The notes beneath the pieces were generated by a model. It searched no databases. It was not told the origin of the DNA and worked only from the letters and a program-made list of their open reading frames with translations. From the NCBI GenBank assembly GCA_040235375.1, contig JBECKQ010000270.1, positions 1 through 6,072 of the forward strand: DNA of 6,072 nt, read 5' to 3'. The translations under genes were made by a program, and so were the position numbers. Shown in pieces: positions 1 through 4,642 of the stretch (positions are counted from its first letter, which is position 1; each line of letters starts with the position of its first letter). The stretch comes from JBECKQ01 sp040235375 (GTDB lineage Bacteria; Planctomycetota; Phycisphaerae; UBA1845).

Positions 1-410
1 ACGGACTGATCGGGGCGGCGCTCGATTCGGGAGCGAACGTGAAGTTCATGCGCGATCCGACGCGTGCGGGCGTGGCCGGTGTGCTGTGCGATCTCTGCGA
101 GGAAACGGGACTTACAGTTCGCGTGAACGAGGCGGCGCTGCCGATTTCAAAAGTGGTGAGGCACACGGCCGAAGTGCTCGGGCTCGATCCGCTGACGGTC
201 GCGAACGAGGGAAAATGTGTCATTGTCGTGTCACCAGCGGGTCGCGACGCCGTCCTGGCCGCCTGCCGCACGCATCCGTTGGGGAAGAATGCGGCGGTCA
301 TCGGCGAGTTCATGACGGACACGCCGCCGTTGGTAGAACTGCACACGGCGATCGGCGGAACCCGGATCGTGCAGCGGCCGTACGGCGAGGAACTGCCGAG
401 AATTTGCTGA
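1..410 (+). CDS. hypE: HypE, [NiFe]-hydrogenase maturation protein, C-terminal part (5' end outside window)
   Basis: This is the last 135 residues of HypE, read from the codon at position 3 and open through the left edge. HypE dehydrates the carbamoyl group that HypF places on its C-terminal cysteine to a thiocyanate. This supplies the CN ligands of the NiFe(CN)2CO centre, which is assembled on HypC/HypD in the cytoplasm. The sequence shows the family's MRDPTRxGVA segment near the fragment start, an ANEGK segment in the middle, and the diagnostic terminal PRIC followed directly by TGA, so the catalytic cysteine is the last residue. A GTG at 39 is an internal valine, not a start, because homology continues upstream of it. 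HypE is usually about 330-350 residues, so more than half lies outside the window. hypA follows 12 nt later. The family assignment is very secure. HypE resembles PurM and selenophosphate synthetase, but the PRIC tail excludes those. Confidence 0.95.
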   Translation, partial: GLIGAALDSGANVKFMRDPTRAGVAGVLCDLCEETGLTVRVNEAALPISKVVRHTAEVLGLDPLTVANEGKCVIVVSPAGRDAVLAACRTHPLGKNAAVIGEFMTDTPPLVELHTAIGGTRIVQRPYGEELPRIC

Positions 411-411
411 C

Positions 412-417
412 GGGAAG
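412..417 (+). promoter_or_regulatory. Ribosome binding site of hypA
   Basis: GGGAAG lies in the 12-nt gap between the hypE stop and the hypA GTG, five bases before the start codon. It supports the GTG at 423 as the true start, as does the Met-His-Glu N-terminus. The match to the Shine-Dalgarno consensus is moderate. Confidence 0.5.
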
Positions 418-422
418 CTGAC

Positions 423-812
423 GTGCACGAGTTTTCGCTGGCCATGCCGATGCGCGACATCGCCCTGGAGCACGCCCGGGCGCATGGGGCCGTGCGCGTC
501 TCGAAGGTCGTCTGCCGGATCGGGGCGATGCGGCAGGTCGTGCCCGAGCTGATGCACACGGCGTTCGAAGCGGTGTGTAGCGGCACGCTCGCCGAAGGCG
601 CCGAGCTCGACATCGAAATCGAACCCGTGCACGTGACCTGCAACGCCTGCGGTCGCGAGGCCGTCTGCGAGACCGTTACGTATGAGTGCCCGCACTGTGA
701 AGCGTACGAAATCCGCCTGGAAGGCGGCACCGACATGCTGCTGACATCGATCAGCCTCGAGCTGGAGGACGAGCATGGACATCACGATCCTGCGCAACGT
801 GCAGGAGCATAA
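423..812 (+). CDS. hypA: HypA, hydrogenase nickel-insertion metallochaperone
   Basis: HypA binds nickel and, with HypB, hands it to the large subunit of [NiFe]-hydrogenase. The 129-residue product starts with GTG, and this start is fixed by the Met-His-Glu N-terminus (M1, H2, E3) that forms the nickel site in the family. A structural zinc site is visible as C73-x2-C76 and C89-x2-C92. The stretch VCRIGAMRQVVPE (residues 30-42) matches the conserved family segment, normally RIGxLSGVVPE, and FEAVCSGT follows as expected. The protein is about 10-15 residues longer than typical HypA (about 113-118). The extra tail from about residue 118 (GHHDPAQRAGA) is encoded inside the start of hypB, with which the gene overlaps by 38 nt. 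It lies 12 nt after hypE. The overlap suggests translational coupling of the two nickel-delivery partners. The assignment is secure; HybF, a HypA paralogue, would be the only alternative name. Confidence 0.95.
   Translation: MHEFSLAMPMRDIALEHARAHGAVRVSKVVCRIGAMRQVVPELMHTAFEAVCSGTLAEGAELDIEIEPVHVTCNACGREAVCETVTYECPHCEAYEIRLEGGTDMLLTSISLELEDEHGHHDPAQRAGA
764..768 (+). promoter_or_regulatory. Ribosome binding site of hypB inside hypA
   Basis: A full GGAGG lies six bases before the hypB ATG at 775, within the hypA reading frame. It is the strongest Shine-Dalgarno sequence on the plus strand here. It explains how hypB can be started 38 nt before hypA ends. Confidence 0.75.
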
Positions 813-1464
813 CGACGCTACGGCCGAAGACGTTCGCCGCCTTCTCGCCGCCAGGGGCATCTGCATGATCAACGTCATGGGCGGTGCCGGCTGCGGCAAG
901 ACGACGTTGCTGGAACGGCTGATCCCCAGGCTCGCGCCGCTGCGCTGTGCCGTGCTCGAAGGAGACATCACCACGGTGCACGACGCCGAGCGCATCGCCG
1001 GAATCGGCGCGCCCGTCACGCAGCTTCAGACGCAGGGTTCGTGCCATCTCGATGCGTGGCTCGTGCACGAGGGCCTCAACACGCTGCCGCTCGACGAGGT
1101 GGACGTGCTGTTCGTCGAGAACGTGGGCAACCTCGTGTGTCCGGCGGAGTTCGACATCGGCGAGCACGCCCGCCTGGCGGTGCTCAGCGTAATGGAGGGC
1201 GACGACAAGCCGGCGAAGTATCCGCTGCTCTTCACGCGGGCGACGGCCGTCACCCTGAGCAAGTGCGACCTCGTCGAGCACACGGACTTTGATCTTAGCC
1301 GCGCTGAAAAGTTCATTCGCGTGGTCAATACGGACGCGCAGATCATTCACACGGGCAAGGGACTGCCGGGCGACGACCGGCTGGTGGAGTGGATTCGAAG
1401 GCAGAGGGACGCGGTGGCAGCCGCCGGCGCGAGCAAACGTCCGGCGGGCGCGAGAAATTCATAG
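775..1464 (+). CDS. hypB: HypB, hydrogenase nickel-incorporation GTPase
   Basis: HypB is a SIMIBI-class GTPase that drives nickel transfer from HypA to the hydrogenase large subunit. The 229-residue product shows a P-loop GGAGCGKT (36-43), the EGDITTVHDAERI segment (family EGDxxTxxDAxRI), GSCHLDA (88-94), FVENVGNLVCP (113-123), a family VxEGxDKPxKYP segment, and SKCD (162-165) at the guanine-specificity position. C90, H91 and C122 match the metal site of the GTPase domain in characterised HypB proteins. The N-terminus has neither the CxxCGC nickel motif of Escherichia coli HypB nor a His-rich stretch, so it is the short form with only the G-domain site. The P-loop (cysteine before GK) and the G4 motif (Ser in place of the usual Asn of NKxD) are not consensus. 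All remaining landmarks are intact and I expect a working protein. UreG is related but lacks the ENVGNLVCP and CHLDA pattern. The gene overlaps hypA and ends 10 nt before the hemerythrin gene. Confidence 0.95.
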   Translation: MDITILRNVQEHNDATAEDVRRLLAARGICMINVMGGAGCGKTTLLERLIPRLAPLRCAVLEGDITTVHDAERIAGIGAPVTQLQTQGSCHLDAWLVHEGLNTLPLDEVDVLFVENVGNLVCPAEFDIGEHARLAVLSVMEGDDKPAKYPLLFTRATAVTLSKCDLVEHTDFDLSRAEKFIRVVNTDAQIIHTGKGLPGDDRLVEWIRRQRDAVAAAGASKRPAGARNS

Positions 1465-1466
1465 GG
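1463..1466 (+). promoter_or_regulatory. Ribosome binding site of the hemerythrin-like gene
   Basis: AGGG overlaps the hypB TAG stop and lies eight bases before the ATG at 1475. It is short, but it is the reason to start the hemerythrin gene at 1475. The same frame is open much further upstream, but that part would overlap hypB and encodes arginine/alanine-rich shadow sequence. Confidence 0.45.
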
Positions 1467-1474
1467 CGATTTCG

Positions 1475-1984
1475 ATGGTCATCGATTCACATAAAGCGAG
1501 CTGTCCGATCACCGAGGAGGCGGAGAAGCTCTCGCGCATGATCTGGGCGCGCTCCGTCGCCTGTTTTCCGGAGTGGCTCGGGCGGTGCCGCAACGCATTC
1601 AGCGATTTCTACTTCTGCCTTCAGCGGCACATCGGCTTTGAGGAAGCCAGCGATGTGCACGCGAAGGTGAACGAAGTCTCGCCGCAGCGGTCGGAGCAGG
1701 CGTCCCGCCTGCGCGACGAGCATCGCCGCATGCTTGCCGAGTGCGAGCAGATTCAATCGCGACTGGACGAAGCGACGGACGTCCAACCGCACCTCGGTCG
1801 CGACATCATTCGCCGGCTGGAGAACCTCATCGCCCTCTTTCACCGACACGAAAACGAGGAGCGGCGGCTTGTGCAGGAGGTCTTCAACCGTCAGGATGGC
1901 AGCATCGATCTTGCGGCGCTGGAACTGCCACCGTGTCCGCGGCGCCAGCCGCAAGTGAGGCCAGAGACCGGTGTCGGCGACTGA
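1475..1984 (+). CDS. Hemerythrin (HHE)-domain protein
   Basis: This is a 169-residue, mostly helical cytoplasmic protein with no signal peptide or membrane segment. It shows hemerythrin-type metal-ligand helices: H52-x3-E56 (QRHIGFEE), H83 with E89 (DEHRRMLAE), and H123/H125-x3-E129 (FHRHENEE), each in a predicted helix. The C-terminal segment LVQEVFNRQDGSID (132-145) resembles hemerythrin-like proteins I associate with Planctomycetota. HHE domains usually bind a di-iron centre and act in oxygen binding, oxygen or redox sensing, or iron and nitrosative stress handling. The exact ligand set here is my inference, because the first-helix histidine is not obvious. Six cysteines (10, 30, 38, 48, 90, 154) are many for this size. 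The start at 1475 was chosen because the domain begins soon after it. The gene follows hypB by 10 nt and overlaps the next gene by 14 nt, so it is probably made together with both. An oxygen-linked role beside hydrogenase genes is plausible but unproven. Confidence 0.82.
   Translation: MVIDSHKASCPITEEAEKLSRMIWARSVACFPEWLGRCRNAFSDFYFCLQRHIGFEEASDVHAKVNEVSPQRSEQASRLRDEHRRMLAECEQIQSRLDEATDVQPHLGRDIIRRLENLIALFHRHENEERRLVQEVFNRQDGSIDLAALELPPCPRRQPQVRPETGVGD
1955..1960 (+). promoter_or_regulatory. Ribosome binding site for the GTG start of the CoA transferase-GNAT gene
   Basis: GTGAGG lies ten bases before the GTG at 1971, inside the end of the hemerythrin gene. The spacing is slightly long. It favours the overlapping GTG start, but an in-frame ATG at 2016 (residue 16) cannot be ruled out. 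That alternative would remove the 14-nt overlap and leave a 31-nt gap. Confidence 0.35.
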
Positions 1985-3812
1985 CGCGATTTCGTTTACG
2001 CCGGCCGCTGCGGCGATGGCGAACATTCCGCGGGGGGCGCGGATTTTCATCGGCAGCGGCGCGTCCGTGCCGCTGACGCTCATCGATGAGTTTCGTAAGC
2101 GCCCGGGTCGGTTCACCGATCACGAAGTCGTGTCGATTCGCACGCTCGGCGATGCGCCGTACGCCGATCCCAAGCTGGCAGCGAGCTTCCGGCACAACGC
2201 CCTGTTCATCGGGCCGAACGTCCGCCCGGCCGTCGAGCAGGGGGCGGCCGACTACACGCCGATCTTTCTTTCCGAAATACCGCGGATGTTTCGCAGCCGG
2301 CGGATGCCGCTCGGCGTCGCCCTGGTGCAGATCGCTCCGCCGTCAGGCGGCAAGTGCAACCTCGGCGCGACGGTAGACGTGGTGAAGGCGGCCATCGAAT
2401 CGGCCGAACTCGTGATCGCGGAGGTGAACGCGCGCGTGCCCATGCTCGGCGGCGATACGGAAGTGCCCGTGGAAAGAATCGACTACTTCGTTTCCGCCGA
2501 CTACGACCTGCCCGAGCTCGAGCATCGCGAGCCGGGTCCGGAGGCGGCGCAGATCGGCGCGTTCGTCAGCGAGCTGGTCCGCGACGGCAGCACGGTGCAG
2601 ATCGGCATCGGCGCGATTCCCGACGCGGTTTTCGCCGCGCTGAGGGCCAAGTGCGACTTGGGCGTGCATACCGAGATGCTCAGCGACGGGTTCGTCGATC
2701 TGGCGTCGGCCGGCGTCATCACCAACGCCCGCAAGAAGCTGCATCCGAACAAGACCGTGGCCAGCTTCCTGCTAGGCACGCGGCGGCTGTATCAATTCGC
2801 CCGCGAGCATCCGGAGCTGATCGAGCTTTACCCCAGCGACCACGTCAACGACCCATACAACATCGGCCAGATCGACAACATGGTGGCGATCAACACCGCC
2901 ATCCAGATCGACCTGACCGGCCAGGTGTGCAGCGATTCGATCGGCGACCGCTTCTACAGCGGCATCGGTGGGCAGGTTGACTTTCTCCGCGGCGCCGCGC
3001 GCAGCTACGGCGGCAAGCCGATCATCGCCCTGCCCTCGACGGGCGAGGGCGGCTCGCTGTCGCGGATTGTGCCGCGCCTCGATCCCGGCGCGGGCGTGGT
3101 CACGACGCGCGGCGACGTGCATTACGTCGTGACGGAGTACGGCGTGGCCTATCTTCATGGCAAGACGGTGCGCGAGCGGGCCATGGCGCTGATCGAGATC
3201 GCCCATCCCAAGTTCCGACCGTGGTTGCTGGCCGAGGCCAAGCAGCGGCGTTTCGTGTATCTCGATCAGATCGAGCCGCCGGTCCACACGCCGGTCTATC
3301 CCAAGCGGTTCGAGACGCAGGTAAGCGACAAGCGCGGCGAGCTGGTGCGGTTGCGGCCGGTGCGCCCGATCGACGAGGGCCGCCTGCACGATCTGTACTA
3401 CTCGATGAGCGACGAGTCGCTGTACAAGCGGTTCTTCCAGGTGCGCAAGGTGATGCCGCACGCGGCGTTGCAGAAGCTCTGCAATCTCGATTACGAGAAG
3501 GAGATGTCCATCGTCGCCACGATCGGCGAGGAGCCGGCCGAGACGATCGTGGGGGCGGCGAGCTACACGCTGGACCCGACCGGCCGAACGGCCGACGCGG
3601 CGTTCGTCGTGGACGATCGCTACCAGGACCGTGGCATCGGCCGGGCGCTGCTGCGTCACCTCGCGGAGATCGCGCACAAGAAAGGCGTGGAGGCGTTTAG
3701 CGCCGACGTGCTGGTCTCCAATGCCGCAATGTTGCACCTCTTCGACCAGGCCGGCGGCCGGCGAACGGGCATGCCCGAGAGCGGGATTGCGACGTACCGG
3801 ATACCGATCTGA
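1971..3812 (+). CDS. Bifunctional acetyl-CoA hydrolase/transferase - GNAT acetyltransferase fusion
   Basis: This 613-residue protein has two domains in one uninterrupted frame. Residues about 15-435 form an acetyl-CoA hydrolase/transferase domain of the acetate or 4-hydroxybutyrate CoA-transferase type. Visible motifs are GIGAIPD (212-218), LGVHTEMLSDG with the probable catalytic glutamate E235, GIGGQVDFLRGA (331-342) for CoA binding, and TEYGVA (388-393). Such enzymes move CoA between acyl groups through a glutamyl-CoA intermediate or hydrolyse acetyl-CoA. Residues about 454-613 form a GNAT fold: the acetyl-CoA pyrophosphate loop is Q552-D-R-G-I-G557, followed by a typical C-terminal half. 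GNAT domains fused to acyl-CoA enzymes can acetylate lysines of metabolic proteins, but that activity is not shown here. The fusion is a recognised architecture in bacterial annotation. GTG at 1971 gives a 14-nt overlap with the hemerythrin gene; ATG at 2016 is an alternative start. It is the last gene of the plus-strand unit. The acyl acceptor is unknown. Confidence 0.9.
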   Translation: MSATDAISFTPAAAAMANIPRGARIFIGSGASVPLTLIDEFRKRPGRFTDHEVVSIRTLGDAPYADPKLAASFRHNALFIGPNVRPAVEQGAADYTPIFLSEIPRMFRSRRMPLGVALVQIAPPSGGKCNLGATVDVVKAAIESAELVIAEVNARVPMLGGDTEVPVERIDYFVSADYDLPELEHREPGPEAAQIGAFVSELVRDGSTVQIGIGAIPDAVFAALRAKCDLGVHTEMLSDGFVDLASAGVITNARKKLHPNKTVASFLLGTRRLYQFAREHPELIELYPSDHVNDPYNIGQIDNMVAINTAIQIDLTGQVCSDSIGDRFYSGIGGQVDFLRGAARSYGGKPIIALPSTGEGGSLSRIVPRLDPGAGVVTTRGDVHYVVTEYGVAYLHGKTVRERAMALIEIAHPKFRPWLLAEAKQRRFVYLDQIEPPVHTPVYPKRFETQVSDKRGELVRLRPVRPIDEGRLHDLYYSMSDESLYKRFFQVRKVMPHAALQKLCNLDYEKEMSIVATIGEEPAETIVGAASYTLDPTGRTADAAFVVDDRYQDRGIGRALLRHLAEIAHKKGVEAFSADVLVSNAAMLHLFDQAGGRRTGMPESGIATYRIPI

Positions 3813-3870
3813 TGGGCACGGCTAGAGTCCCGACGCATCGGAGCACACGGGTGGTGGCGGTGCTGGCACG
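3813..3870. other. Convergent intergenic gap, no clear terminator
   Basis: These 58 nt separate the stop codons of the plus-strand CoA transferase-GNAT gene and the minus-strand PIG-L gene. The only inverted repeat I see is a four-base-pair stem, CCGA/TCGG, at 3830-3841, with no T-run on either strand. I find no gene or promoter in it. Confidence 0.6.
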
Positions 3871-4605
3871 TTAGAAGATCAGGACCGGTTCGGTGTCCGC
3901 CGGGAGGAAGTCCACGCGGCGCTTGCGTGATATCGGCGGGAGGCTGACGGTCACCGCGTACTTGACGCCCACTTCCGCTCCGCGCTTGGCGGCCAGGCCC
4001 GTGTAGTAGTGCAAGTAGTCGAAGGAAATCTCGCCGCGCAGTAATTGGTGCTCGCGGCAGGCGGCTGTCCAGGTGTCGAGCACGTCGGTAACATCCACCC
4101 ACAAGTCGGGTTGGTAGTCTTCCATGTCCTCCCAATTCTCGAGATAGTACAGACCGCGGATCAGATGCGCCTGGTTCTGGCGCTGGATGTCCGGCAGGGC
4201 GGCCAGGAAGCCGCCTTCCATCGTGATCTGGTAGGCGGCGCGGTGGTCGCGGTGGAAGGAGCCGCGCCAGTGCGTGAGGACGATGTCCGGCCGGAGGCGG
4301 CGGACGTGATCGCACATCTCCCAGATGGTCTCTTCGTTGACGTGGAGCTCCCCGTCGCGGTGCTGGAGGACGAGGCATTCTTCCGCGCCGAGGCGCTGGG
4401 CGGCGGCCTCGGCCTCGCGGACGCGCTGCTTGCGGTACTCGTTGGCGCTCATGCGCGGATTGCCGCGTTCGCCGCCGGTGAGGTGGAGGATGGAAGCGCG
4501 GTGGCCGGCGGCGGTGTACTTGGCGAGGAGCAGGCCGCCGGTGATCTCGGCGTCGCCGACGTGGGCGCCGATGAGCAGAACGTGCTTTCTCTCTGCTGAA
4601 CTCAT
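3871..4605 (-). CDS. PIG-L/LmbE family metal-dependent deacetylase
   Basis: The family hydrolyses N-acetyl or other N-acyl groups, typically from glucosamine derivatives (MshB, BshB, PIG-L), using a zinc ion. The 244-residue cytoplasmic product has the N-terminal strand and metal motif HVLLIGAHVGDAE (8-20), then LTGGERGN (42-49) in the second conserved block, LRPDIVLTHW (104-113), and the second metal motif H118-R-D-H121. Putative zinc ligands are H15, D18 and H121. The usual motif is AHPDDE; here it is AHVGDAE, so the aspartate that serves as catalytic base in MshB-type enzymes is Gly17. I recall similar AHxGDxE proteins, so this may mark a subfamily rather than a dead enzyme. ATG at 4605 is preceded by a good ribosome binding site. 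The gene lies 37 nt downstream of the SSS transporter and is likely co-transcribed with it, suggesting that it processes the imported solute. The fold is confident; the substrate is unknown. Confidence 0.88.
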   Translation of the reverse strand: MSSAERKHVLLIGAHVGDAEITGGLLLAKYTAAGHRASILHLTGGERGNPRMSANEYRKQRVREAEAAAQRLGAEECLVLQHRDGELHVNEETIWEMCDHVRRLRPDIVLTHWRGSFHRDHRAAYQITMEGGFLAALPDIQRQNQAHLIRGLYYLENWEDMEDYQPDLWVDVTDVLDTWTAACREHQLLRGEISFDYLHYYTGLAAKRGAEVGVKYAVTVSLPPISRKRRVDFLPADTEPVLIF

Positions 4606-4611
4606 GATCGA

Positions 4612-4616
4612 TCTCC
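4612..4616 (-). promoter_or_regulatory. Ribosome binding site of the PIG-L deacetylase gene
   Basis: On the minus strand GGAGA lies six bases before the ATG at 4605-4603, in the 37-nt gap after the transporter gene. It settles the start codon. Confidence 0.65.
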
Positions 4617-4642
4617 GTGCATGTGGGCCGCGTGCGCAGCCG

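Noticed and set aside
231..1019. Minus-strand open frame of 262 residues opposite hypE, hypA and hypB
   Set aside because: It spans three well-supported plus-strand genes and has no recognisable domain.
1289..1474. In-frame upstream extension of the hemerythrin gene (about 62 more residues)
   Set aside because: It would overlap hypB out of frame, encodes Arg/Trp/Ala-rich sequence typical of a shifted GC-rich frame, and adds no hemerythrin feature. The ATG at 1475 has a ribosome binding site.
2772..3737. Long minus-strand open frame of 321 residues opposite the CoA transferase-GNAT gene
   Set aside because: It is an antisense shadow of a strongly supported gene. The product is rich in Arg, His and Ala with no recognisable motif, as expected from GC-rich codon bias.
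3830..3841. Short inverted repeat CCGA-CGCA-TCGG between the convergent genes, considered as a terminator
   Set aside because: The stem has only four base pairs and no T-run on either strand, so it is too weak to call.
4045..4599. Plus-strand open frame of 184 residues opposite the PIG-L gene
   Set aside because: It is Val/Ala/Glu-rich shadow sequence. The minus strand carries the conserved deacetylase motifs and a good ribosome binding site.
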